NCBI RefSeq assembly: GCF_042684525.1
Contig: NZ_JBHULN010000005.1
Location: 310,001-374,000 of the forward strand
DNA: 64,000 bases
Direction: 5' to 3'
Origin: Spirosoma soli
GTDB taxonomy: Bacteria; Bacteroidota; Bacteroidia; Cytophagales; Spirosomataceae
Of the stretch, positions 1-7,117 are shown piece after piece. The number at the start of each line of letters is the position of its first letter. Within the stretch, counting starts at the first letter, position 1. A program made the translations under genes and the position numbers. The notes below the pieces were generated by a model, which was not told the origin of the DNA, did no database searches, and saw nothing but the letters and a program-made list of their open reading frames with translations.

Positions 1-240
1 CGATCGGTAACGGGTACGCACACACTACTTGCTCCGGCTCCGGCTCAAATTCGGACAAAAGCCGCACACATCGGTCTTTTCAACACGGATGTAAATTATT
101 ACCGCTACCATACCACGCTGCGTGAACAGCTCAGTACGCCCAATAACTCACTAGCCGAAACGACTGGTTTATTCTCTAACATCGACGGAGGCTATGGTGT
201 CTTTGCCGCTTACAACGCCACGTATGTTGTCGTTCGATAA
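1..240 (+). CDS. C-terminal part of a DUF4249-like protein (cut by window edge)
   Basis: An open frame runs from base 1 to a TAA at 238-240, giving 79 residues with no start in view. The tail contains N-I-D-G-G-Y-G-V-F-A-A-Y, which resembles the C-terminal 'N-I-x-G-G-x-G-I-F' signature of DUF4249 proteins, a Bacteroidota family of exported proteins usually linked to outer-membrane receptors. The family call rests on this short tail only. The gene converges on the fasciclin gene downstream. Confidence 0.5.
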   Translation, partial: RSVTGTHTLLAPAPAQIRTKAAHIGLFNTDVNYYRYHTTLREQLSTPNNSLAETTGLFSNIDGGYGVFAAYNATYVVVR

Positions 241-310
241 GAGAGAAATTAAGGCTTCTTAAACAGCCGTAGCGTTTTTCTCCTAGCTTCCGTTTCAGTC
301 GCTGGCATAC

Positions 311-347
311 AAAAAGAAAAAGGGCAAGCTTAGCGCTCGCCCTCATC
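311..347 (-). terminator. Rho-independent terminator of the fasciclin gene
   Basis: On the minus strand a stem of AGGGCGAGC pairs with GCTTGCCCT (one mismatch) around a short loop and is followed by TTTTTCTTTTT. It lies just past the stop of the fasciclin gene and fits an intrinsic terminator. Confidence 0.7.
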
Positions 348-367
348 TTACTTCCGATACACAATGA

Positions 368-2167
368 TTATGGTAACAGCACCTGATCAATGACGTGGAC
401 AACACTGTTGATGGTCACAATGTCAGCAGCCGTTACGTTGCTTGGACTGGCGTTGCCGTTTCCTTTGACCGTCACAGACTGGTTCATGCCGACTGTTACC
501 AGCACTTTACCACCCTGTAACGTACTCACTTCGTCGGTGCGCAGGGTGGACGAGAACTCCCGGCCACTCACAACGTGGTACGTTAAAATACGGGCTAACA
601 CAGCTGGATCAGCCGCCCGGATGGCATCAATGGACGCAAAACCAGCCGCCTGGAAAGCCGCGTTAGTGGGGGCAAACACGGTGAAATTACCGGTTGCCAA
701 GGCCTGAACCAAACCGGCCCGCTGAACGGCCGCTACTAAATAGGACAGATTCGGATTGGTAGCCGCTACCTCTACAACATTACCGGCAGGTGGTAAGAGT
801 ACCCGATTGATAACGTGAATCAGGCCGTTGGTCGCCCGTATGTTGGCCTGCTGAACGAAGATACCGTTCACTGATACCCCTTGCCGACGAGCCACCTGCA
901 CCTGCCCACCGTCGAGCGTGGTGAAGCCCGTAATACGCTCAGTAAATGTCTCCGTTGGAAACCGATTTCCAAGTACGTGATAAAGCAAGATTTTGCGGAG
1001 CGTGTTCACGTCAGCGTTGTTGATTGCATTCACATCGGCGAAACCAGCCGCCTGGAAAGCGGCATCCGTTGGGGCAAATACCGTCAGACTACCGGTGCTT
1101 AGGGCCGTTGCCAGACCAGCTCTTACGACAGCCGCTTTGAGTAAGGAGAAGCTGGGGTTTTCAACAACAATATCCGTAATTGACTTGGACACGGCGCCAC
1201 CGGTGGGCAGTAATACCTGGTCAATGACATGAACAGCTCCGTTGATGGTAACCACATCAGGATTGACAAGGGTAGCTGGCGTTGCATTCCCAAGCCCTTG
1301 CACCGTTGCCCGGCCGGGTACCCGTGTGGTGGCCAGGGGGTTTCCTTCAAGCGTCGTTAAGCTTCCTTCGCTTAGTTGAGACGAAAACCGGCGCCCACTG
1401 ACGACATGGTAGCGCAGAATACGGCTCAGCACGTTTGGATCAGCCGCCCGAATCGACTCAATCGTCGGAAAGCCAGCCGCCTGAAAAGCCGCGTTGGTGG
1501 GCGCAAAAACAGTAAGTGTTCCTGAAGCCAGCGCCTGTACCAGGTTGATTTCGCCCTGGCTAGCCCGCTGAACAGCCGCTACCAGATACGTCAGGTTTGG
1601 ATTTGATACAGCCACTTCAACCGTATTCCCGGCGGGAGGTAACAGCACTCGGCCGATGACGTGAATGACACCGTTATTGGTTTCCAGGTCGGCTTGTGAA
1701 ACAGAAATACCGTTGACCGACAGTCCTCCCTGGCGGGTTGCGTACACGGGTTCGCCATGAAGCGTAGTGAAACCCGCCAGTTGCAGCGGAATACTTTCTT
1801 CAAAAAAGCGGTTTCCACCAATTACGTGATAAAGCAGAATTTTGCGGAGCGTATTTACGTCAGCATTATTGATTGCGTTCGCATCGGCGAAACCAGCCGC
1901 CTGGAACGCTGCGTCGGTCGGCGCAAAAACCGTCAGGTTACCCGTACTTAAAGCTTCGGCCAATCCAGCTTTGATAACCGCAGCCTCCAGCAGTGTGAAA
2001 TTAGGTGAACCCACAACGACATCCGTAATACTTTGGTTAACTCGTACTCGAGATTGGGAGGGCTGAGCAGATTCCTGCGGTTGAATCGCCCGGTCGCAGG
2101 CAGCTCCTATCAGAAGCGCTATCAGCAGCACGAACACACGTTGTGGGAGCAAAAACATCTGTTTCAT
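368..2167 (-). CDS. Lipoprotein with four fasciclin (FAS1) domains
   Basis: The 599-residue product starts with a hydrophobic leader ending in the lipobox L-I-G-A-A-C (Cys about residue 24), so it should be a lipoprotein. Four FAS1 repeats follow, roughly at 45-175, 180-317, 325-455 and 460-599. Each carries the family's T-V-F-A-P-T-(D/N)-A-A-F box and a Y-H-V box. FAS1 domains are extracellular adhesion modules. Domain 1 closely resembles domain 3 and domain 2 resembles domain 4, so the protein grew by duplication of a two-domain unit. It is monocistronic with its own terminator. Confidence 0.93.
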   Translation of the reverse strand: MKQMFLLPQRVFVLLIALLIGAACDRAIQPQESAQPSQSRVRVNQSITDVVVGSPNFTLLEAAVIKAGLAEALSTGNLTVFAPTDAAFQAAGFADANAINNADVNTLRKILLYHVIGGNRFFEESIPLQLAGFTTLHGEPVYATRQGGLSVNGISVSQADLETNNGVIHVIGRVLLPPAGNTVEVAVSNPNLTYLVAAVQRASQGEINLVQALASGTLTVFAPTNAAFQAAGFPTIESIRAADPNVLSRILRYHVVSGRRFSSQLSEGSLTTLEGNPLATTRVPGRATVQGLGNATPATLVNPDVVTINGAVHVIDQVLLPTGGAVSKSITDIVVENPSFSLLKAAVVRAGLATALSTGSLTVFAPTDAAFQAAGFADVNAINNADVNTLRKILLYHVLGNRFPTETFTERITGFTTLDGGQVQVARRQGVSVNGIFVQQANIRATNGLIHVINRVLLPPAGNVVEVAATNPNLSYLVAAVQRAGLVQALATGNFTVFAPTNAAFQAAGFASIDAIRAADPAVLARILTYHVVSGREFSSTLRTDEVSTLQGGKVLVTVGMNQSVTVKGNGNASPSNVTAADIVTINSVVHVIDQVLLP

Positions 2168-2493
2168 AACAATCGGTAACTGGTTTTGAGTTGAAGAAGT
2201 AAATTCACTCCAACTGGGGTCTGGTATCTGACCGTTGCAGAGGAGCGTTCAAGTCTTAGTGCTTCCGACCGTCATGATCTCACAAAATTTTTTGCAAAAA
2301 ATTAACGTATTAATATAAATCTACTGGTAGTCAGACAATTAACTAGTACATATCGACACCCATAATTGAGCGTTTAGCACTATTTTAGACTATTAAGTGC
2401 CGACGCTCACAAGTTAATTTCTGCAAAAAGCGACGTACTGGCTTACCGCCTTCTATCTATTAAGGCTATAGAGTCCCCTTCAAGGGTAATTCC
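2168..2493. other. Divergent intergenic region
   Basis: This AT-rich spacer separates the fasciclin gene (minus) from DUF4290 (plus). Apart from the 18-bp palindrome at 2286-2303 and the promoter beginning at 2494, no coding or RNA feature was seen. No clear TAnnTTTG box was found for the fasciclin gene. Confidence 0.5.
2286..2303. promoter_or_regulatory. 18-bp perfect palindrome upstream of the fasciclin gene
   Basis: AATTTTTTG is followed directly by its reverse complement CAAAAAATT. It sits in the 380-base gap between the divergent fasciclin and DUF4290 genes. It may be an operator or a curved AT element. No partner regulator can be named. Confidence 0.35.
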
Positions 2494-2524
2494 TTGTCCC
2501 TTGCTCTATTCCTTTGTACTTTTG
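2494..2524 (+). promoter_or_regulatory. Bacteroidota-type promoter of the DUF4290 gene
   Basis: TTG at 2494-2496 and TACTTTTG at 2517-2524 are 20 bases apart. They match the -33 TTG and -7 TAnnTTTG elements of the Bacteroidota primary sigma factor. Transcription should begin near 2530, which excludes any start codon upstream of that and favours the ATG at 2548. Confidence 0.65.
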
Positions 2525-2547
2525 TTCTCTTTATCACGAACCCGGCA

Positions 2548-3375
2548 ATGCCCTTGAAAGAATACGGCAGCAGTATCCAAAAGCTGGTTGACAACATGGT
2601 CAACATCGAAGATCGGGAGAAGCGTACCCGATACGCACACATCCTGATCGAGTTGATGCGGCAGATTCACCCGAATATGAAGGATGGTCAGGACTACTAC
2701 AATAAGTTGTGGGATGACCTGTACATTATGTCCGGTTTTACGCTGGATGTGGATAGCCCTTATCCGCCACCGTCAGAAGAGGCCTTAGGGAAGAAGCCGC
2801 AACGGGTTCCCTACAATACTCACAATCTGAAGTTTAAGCACTTCGGCCGCAACGTTGATTTGCTGATCGCCAAAGCGTCGGCCATGGAAGACCTCGACGA
2901 ACGGCGAGCGTTTGTGTCGTATCTGACGCGGCTGATGCGCACCTTTTACCAAGCCTGGAACAAGGAGTCGGTTGAAGACGAGACAATCTACCAGAGCCTG
3001 ATCGAATTGTCGAACGGTAAACTCTACGACGACATTAAACTGATTCGCGAGCAGGGCCTTGTTGAAGCTACGCCCCGCGAACGAACCGGCGACCAAACGC
3101 AGCCCCAACGCATCAGCAGCAATAACTACCGGAACGACCGCGACCGAAATGATAATTCTGGACGGAATCGGAATAATGGCTCGGGCCCTCAGCGAAACTT
3201 CGGTAACAACAATCGAAACCGGAACGATAATCAGGGGCGCCCGAACAACGGCTCGGGTCCACGCAACTTTGGTAATCGGAATGACCGAGACGGCGGACAA
3301 GGCCGCCCCAACAACCGCGACCGGAATGACGGACAGGGCGGTCCAAATCGTAACAACGACCGTCGGAGACGGTAA
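2548..3375 (+). CDS. DUF4290 domain protein with a disordered Asn/Arg/Gly tail
   Basis: From ATG 2548 the product is 275 residues and starts M-P-L-K-E-Y-G. An in-frame start at 2494 lies inside the promoter and is not used here. Residues 1-185 are a charged helical domain that matches the DUF4290 family known from Bacteroidota. The last 75 or so residues are low-complexity and rich in N, R, G and D, which suggests disorder and possible nucleic-acid or protein contact. The function of DUF4290 is not established. murA follows 140 bases downstream on the same strand, and the two may be transcribed together. Confidence 0.8.
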   Translation: MPLKEYGSSIQKLVDNMVNIEDREKRTRYAHILIELMRQIHPNMKDGQDYYNKLWDDLYIMSGFTLDVDSPYPPPSEEALGKKPQRVPYNTHNLKFKHFGRNVDLLIAKASAMEDLDERRAFVSYLTRLMRTFYQAWNKESVEDETIYQSLIELSNGKLYDDIKLIREQGLVEATPRERTGDQTQPQRISSNNYRNDRDRNDNSGRNRNNGSGPQRNFGNNNRNRNDNQGRPNNGSGPRNFGNRNDRDGGQGRPNNRDRNDGQGGPNRNNDRRRR

Positions 3376-3515
3376 ACCGGTTAGTGATTTACAGGAGGTT
3401 GCCGACCGAGCGGTTTTAATACTATTTCCCCAAACAGGTTTGAATTGGAACAACGCCGAGGTCGTACAACGTAACTAACCAATCGTAATTCGTACATCGT
3501 AAATCGTATTTCATT

Positions 3516-4823
3516 TTGGCTTCATTTCAAATTACAGGCGGTCGCAAGCTCAAAGGCGAACTGATTCCGCAAGGGGCAAAAAACGAAGCCCTACAAATTC
3601 TTTGCGCGGTTTTACTCACCAAAGAACCCGTAACCATTCATAATATACCAGGCATTCGGGATGTCAATCAGTTGATCGATCTGCTCGGCGACTTGGGCGT
3701 TTGGGTTACTAAAATAGGCGAAAGTTCTTACCGTTTCGTAGCCTCCGACGTTAATCTGGACTATATTGAAACAGATACTTATAAGCGTAAAGCAGCCGCC
3801 CTGCGTGGGTCAGTAATGCTATTGGGCCCCATGCTGGCGCGCTTCAAGAAGGGTCGCATTCCGCGCCCAGGTGGCGACAAAATCGGTCGTCGGCGACTGG
3901 ATACGCACTTTCTGGGTTTTGAAAAATTAGGCGCTCAGTTTAATTATGACGCCAACGATGGTGGGTACTACCAGGTAGACGCCAGCAACCTACGCGGCAC
4001 TTACATGCTTCTGGACGAAGCATCGGTAACCGGCACAGCCAACGTACTGATGGCAGCCGTTATGGCCGAAGGTACTACTACCATTTACAACGCAGCCTGT
4101 GAGCCCTACTTGCAGCAGCTGAGCAAAATGCTCAACTCAATGGGTGCCAAGATTACGGGCGTTGGTTCGAATCTGCTCACCATCGAAGGTGTTTCTGAGC
4201 TGCATGGAACGGAGCATACGATGCTGCCCGATATGATTGAGATTGGCTCGTTCATTGGCATGGCAGCCATGACACAGTCGGAGATTACCATCAAAAATTG
4301 CCAGATTCCACAACTGGGTATTATTCCAGATCAGTTCAAACGGCTGGGAATCCAGATGGAGTTCCGGGGCGATGACATCTTTATTCCGGCTCAGGAACGT
4401 TACCAGATCGAGAGTTTTCTGGACGGTGGCATGATGACCGTGGCCGATGCCCCCTGGCCTGGCTTTACGCCTGATTTGTTAAGCATTGTGCTCGTAACGG
4501 CGGTTCAGGCCCAAGGTACGTTGCTTATCCACCAAAAAATGTTCGAGAGCCGATTGTTCTTCGTTGACAAGCTGATCGATATGGGGGCTCAGATCATTCT
4601 CTGCGATCCACACCGCGCTACGGTCGTTGGCCTAAACCGGCAATTGCCTTTGAAGGGCATCCGCATGTCGTCGCCGGATATTCGGGCGGGCGTTGCCTTG
4701 CTGATTGCTGCCATGTCGGCCCAGGGCACCAGCATTATCGACAACATCGAACAGATTGACCGGGGCTACCAGCACATCGACACCCGACTGAACGCCATCG
4801 GCGCCGAGATTACCCGGTTGTAA
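3516..4823 (+). CDS. murA: UDP-N-acetylglucosamine 1-carboxyvinyltransferase MurA, Asp variant
   Basis: MurA transfers enolpyruvate from PEP to UDP-GlcNAc, the first committed step of peptidoglycan synthesis in the cytosol. The 435-residue product has the usual length and the EPSP-synthase-like inverse alpha/beta fold signatures, including K-N-E-A near residue 22 and D-M-I-E-I-G-S-F in the second half. The active-site loop reads P-G-G-D-K-I-G, so residue 121 is Asp where E. coli has Cys115, the fosfomycin target. The frame opens with TTG at 3516. No in-frame ATG lies upstream before a stop. The last 84 bases are duplicated at 6089-6172. Confidence 0.95.
   Translation: MASFQITGGRKLKGELIPQGAKNEALQILCAVLLTKEPVTIHNIPGIRDVNQLIDLLGDLGVWVTKIGESSYRFVASDVNLDYIETDTYKRKAAALRGSVMLLGPMLARFKKGRIPRPGGDKIGRRRLDTHFLGFEKLGAQFNYDANDGGYYQVDASNLRGTYMLLDEASVTGTANVLMAAVMAEGTTTIYNAACEPYLQQLSKMLNSMGAKITGVGSNLLTIEGVSELHGTEHTMLPDMIEIGSFIGMAAMTQSEITIKNCQIPQLGIIPDQFKRLGIQMEFRGDDIFIPAQERYQIESFLDGGMMTVADAPWPGFTPDLLSIVLVTAVQAQGTLLIHQKMFESRLFFVDKLIDMGAQIILCDPHRATVVGLNRQLPLKGIRMSSPDIRAGVALLIAAMSAQGTSIIDNIEQIDRGYQHIDTRLNAIGAEITRL
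4740..4823 (+). repeat. Direct repeat, left copy: 3' end of murA
   Basis: The last 84 bases of murA including the TAA match 6089-6172 with three differences, at 4781, 4790 and 4813. The first two are silent and the third changes Thr to Ile. Identity stops abruptly at both ends of the repeat. Confidence 0.95.
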
Positions 4824-4845
4824 CAGGAAGATTTAATGATTAGGC

Positions 4846-4867
4846 GCGGGGATTTCCCCGCACTTTT
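4846..4867 (+). terminator. Possible terminator after murA
   Basis: GCGGGGA and its pairing partner TCCCCGC form a compact GC-rich hairpin with a small loop, followed by ACTTTTTAC. It lies 22 bases after the murA stop and just before the EEP gene. TACATTTA at 4868-4875 overlaps the run and could act as a weak -7 box for the insert. Confidence 0.5.
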
Positions 4868-4879
4868 TACATTTATGCT

Positions 4880-5701
4880 ATGTCATCGCTGAATGTGTTA
4901 TTCTGGAATGTCCATAAGAAAAACCTGACTCCTCAAATTGTCAATCTTGCCTTAAGCAAAGACATTGATATTTTGGTACTGGCAGAAAACCCAGTGAGTT
5001 CAGTGCAGCTCATTCAAGCGCTAAACATAAGTGGGCCCTACTACTTTCAAAATCACCCGCTGTCTCAATGTAAAAAGATTACTATTGTCACTAAGTTTCA
5101 CTACGACTTAATTATGCCGCAAGAGGAAGATCATCGCCTTACGATTCGACGGATTCGTTTACCAACAGGCACAGATTTCTTACTCACAGCACTTCACCTA
5201 GGAGGCAAAGGTAATTTCACGCCAGAGAGCCAAAGCGAAGCAGCATCATTAGTCGCAGAACAACTCATACGAGCCGAAGCTCGACTTGGCGTAGATCGTC
5301 ACGTTGTGCTCGGAGATTTTAATATGAATCCTTTCGAGCCCGGTATGATTAAAGCCAATGGCTTCCACGGTACTATGTCGAGCGAGATTGCCGAACGCGG
5401 GTCCCGAACAGTACAAAAGCGGGAGTATACGTACTTTTACAACCCGACGTGGGGCTTGTTTGGCGATTTGAACAAAGACGTGTCAGGAACGTATTATTAT
5501 CAACGTGCCGAGCATGTCTGCTACGAATGGAATGTGTTCGATCAGATATTGGTGCGACCAAGTACGATTAATAATTTTGTGAAAGGAAGTTTAGAAATTA
5601 TTCATAGCGATAGTGTAACTTCATTGCTGACGAACCGAAACGTACCTAATGAAGATATGTACTCAGACCATTTGCCGTTATTCTTTACGCTGAAATTTTG
5701 A
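4880..5701 (+). CDS. Endonuclease/exonuclease/phosphatase (EEP) family protein
   Basis: The 273-residue product shows the EEP (DNase I-like) metal-dependent phosphodiesterase signature: Asn in F-W-N-V (about residue 10), Glu in V-L-A-E-N (36), G-D-F-N-M-N in the middle and S-D-H-L-P near residues 262-266. All catalytic positions look intact. Substrates in this fold range from DNA to phosphoinositides, so the substrate is unknown. There is no signal peptide. Its stop is 4 bases before the next gene, so the two are probably co-translated. Low GC and the flanking murA repeats point to acquisition. A role in phage defence is a guess from context only. Confidence 0.85.
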   Translation: MSSLNVLFWNVHKKNLTPQIVNLALSKDIDILVLAENPVSSVQLIQALNISGPYYFQNHPLSQCKKITIVTKFHYDLIMPQEEDHRLTIRRIRLPTGTDFLLTALHLGGKGNFTPESQSEAASLVAEQLIRAEARLGVDRHVVLGDFNMNPFEPGMIKANGFHGTMSSEIAERGSRTVQKREYTYFYNPTWGLFGDLNKDVSGTYYYQRAEHVCYEWNVFDQILVRPSTINNFVKGSLEIIHSDSVTSLLTNRNVPNEDMYSDHLPLFFTLKF

Positions 5702-5705
5702 AATC

Positions 5706-6089
5706 ATGGAGACACAAAACCTGTGGCCCGATTTTGCTATTGAAACCACTAAAAGCCCAAAAGCTATTTTAAAAGAGCAGGCAGGCTACTTGATGGCAAA
5801 GACTAACAATCTACTGTCGGCAGATGTTCAAACTGGCCAAAACAACCAAGATAGCATAGTACATGATTTTTATATAGTTGCTCCAGCCTTAAATAACTAT
5901 CGCTTTAGAGTACTAACAATAGTACATGAAGCAATATATTACCCGCTAACCGTATTCTGGGATAAGTATAATGTTGATTTCACAGCTGAAAATCAGGAAG
6001 AATTCATCGAATTGTTGCGTAAGATATTTAAGGACCCTAGTACAATTCAAGTAATCTCTTCTCTTCTCTCTCAAAGCCTTGCTGAATAG
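5706..6089 (+). CDS. 127-residue protein of unknown function, partner of the EEP gene
   Basis: I do not recognise a named family. The product is soluble, mixed alpha/beta and has no signal peptide. It contains I-V-A-P-A-L-N-N-Y-R-F-R and V-H-E-A-I-Y-Y-P in the middle, which look like conserved core motifs. It begins 4 bases after the EEP gene and is similarly AT-rich. Its TAG stop at 6087-6089 shares its last base with the right-hand murA repeat, so the insert ends exactly with this gene. A partner or regulator of the EEP enzyme is the simplest inference. Confidence 0.75.
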   Translation: METQNLWPDFAIETTKSPKAILKEQAGYLMAKTNNLLSADVQTGQNNQDSIVHDFYIVAPALNNYRFRVLTIVHEAIYYPLTVFWDKYNVDFTAENQEEFIELLRKIFKDPSTIQVISSLLSQSLAE

Positions 6090-6172
6090 ACAACATCGAA
6101 CAGATTGACCGGGGCTACCAGCACATCGATACCCGACTCAACGCCATCGGCGCCGAGATTATCCGGTTGTAA
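6089..6172 (+). repeat. Direct repeat, right copy: second murA 3' end
   Basis: This copy matches 4740-4823 with three substitutions, retains the murA reading frame and stop, but has no gene in front of it. A strong terminator follows at 6189-6223, which suggests that this is the ancestral murA end and that the left copy came with the insert. Confidence 0.95.
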
Positions 6173-6188
6173 TCATAATCCTCTCTAC

Positions 6189-6223
6189 AAAAAGCGACTT
6201 GGGTTCATCCGAGTCGCTTTTTT
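6189..6223 (+). terminator. Strong intrinsic terminator, probably the original murA terminator
   Basis: AAAAAGCGACTTGG at 6189-6202 pairs with CCGAGTCGCTTTTT at 6209-6222 (one G-T pair), leaving a 6-base loop and a T run. It lies 17 bases past the second murA 3' end. Confidence 0.8.
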
Positions 6224-6419
6224 CTTGGTAATAAGCCCATATATTGTCTTGATTACATCGAGGTCCAATAACCTACAAATAGCTGATAGAGCTTCTCAGT
6301 ACTCAGCAAAATAAAAGCTGATAACTACCGCATTAAACCATCTTCCTTTTTTCTTGTCTTTAGTATGTTGCCCCGTTAACTTGGCGGCAGAAATAACTTT
6401 TTAGCAAATCAAATACACG

Positions 6420-7061
6420 ATGAAAACGCTCCATTCCAACCTAACAATCTGGCTCTTAGCTGCGACCTTATCCGGCACTTCACTAGCAGCCTGCGCTCAG
6501 GCGACAACAGGCACGACGGCAGCGGCCGCCCCTGCTGATCCGGCCAAAAGTACGTTGCTCCAGCCCATGCAACAGATGGTGACTAAACTAAAGAAACTGC
6601 AGGCTACAGGTGACCCTGACTTTGACTATGCTTTGCAGGCAAAGGTTCACACCCAGGGCGGGCTGGATTTGATGAAGCAGGAAGTGCAGGCGGGCAAAGA
6701 TACCTCGTTGAAAAAAATGGCGCAGACCTTAATGGCAGCAGCTCAGAACGACGTTACCATGCTCGACGGCACCATGAAGCAGATTAAACCCACACGGCCC
6801 AATCAGGCGTTTACCCAGCAGCAAAGCCGTAATATCGAAGCGATCAACCTAAAATTGCAGCAAACGGGTTCGAGCGACAAGCTAACCGGTGATATTGACA
6901 AAAACTTTGCCGCTCTTCTGCTCGATCAGCGGCAGGATGCCATCGATATGGCCAATACCTATCTGCAATATGGCAAGAATAGCACGTTACGGACCTATGC
7001 TGAGCAAATGATAGCCAAGGCAAAGCAGGAAATGGACCAAATCAAGGCGCTTCCTAAATAA
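6420..7061 (+). CDS. Exported DUF305-like helical protein
   Basis: The 213-residue product has a signal peptide (about residues 1-26, A-A-C-A-Q) and an Ala/Thr/Pro-rich stretch. After that come two related helical segments with D-x-D-F-D-Y-A and H-x-Q-G-x-x-D-L-M, then D-K-N-F-A-x-L-L-L-D-Q-R-Q-D-A-I-D-M-A. This resembles the DUF305 pattern of a ferritin-like four-helix fold, although the paired His of typical members are replaced. Some DUF305 proteins bind copper, but function here is unknown. The rhodopsin gene follows 56 bases downstream on the same strand. Confidence 0.65.
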   Translation: MKTLHSNLTIWLLAATLSGTSLAACAQATTGTTAAAAPADPAKSTLLQPMQQMVTKLKKLQATGDPDFDYALQAKVHTQGGLDLMKQEVQAGKDTSLKKMAQTLMAAAQNDVTMLDGTMKQIKPTRPNQAFTQQQSRNIEAINLKLQQTGSSDKLTGDIDKNFAALLLDQRQDAIDMANTYLQYGKNSTLRTYAEQMIAKAKQEMDQIKALPK

Positions 7062-7090
7062 AGAGAACATTGCCGTACGAGTAACAGTAG

Positions 7091-7098
7091 TAGCTTTA
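7091..7098 (+). promoter_or_regulatory. Weak -7 box upstream of the rhodopsin gene
   Basis: TAGCTTTA differs from TAnnTTTG at the last base, and a TTG lies 19 bases upstream (7069-7071). The rhodopsin could therefore be transcribed apart from the gene before it. The match is imperfect. Confidence 0.3.
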
Positions 7099-7117
7099 CG
7101 CCTAACGTTACTCTAGC

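Larger units (their letters stand above)
4824..6088 (+). mobile_element. AT-rich two-gene insert between two copies of the murA 3' end
   Basis: The 1265-base segment lies between direct repeats of the murA 3' end and carries two tightly spaced plus-strand genes, an EEP-fold enzyme and a 127-residue protein. Sample lines inside are about 33-35% GC, against about 58% in a line of murA. The layout resembles a cassette that integrated at a gene 3' end and rebuilt it. There is no recombinase inside, so the route of insertion is inference. Confidence 0.6.

Noticed and set aside
390..2066. Several plus-strand open frames opposite the fasciclin gene
   Set aside because: They lie antisense to the FAS1 repeats and recur at each repeat, so they are shadows of the real gene.
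2494..2547. Upstream extension of the DUF4290 gene
   Set aside because: The segment holds the TTG and TAnnTTTG promoter elements, and the hydrophobic reading is an accident of their sequence. ATG 2548 gives the family N terminus.
3113..3375. Repetitive sequence near the end of the DUF4290 gene as a possible CRISPR or tandem-repeat array
   Set aside because: It encodes an N/R/G/D-rich tail with imperfect, in-frame repeats and has no spacers.
6105..6314. A 69-residue frame covering the second murA 3' end
   Set aside because: It reads the murA copy and the terminator in a wrong frame and has no start signal.
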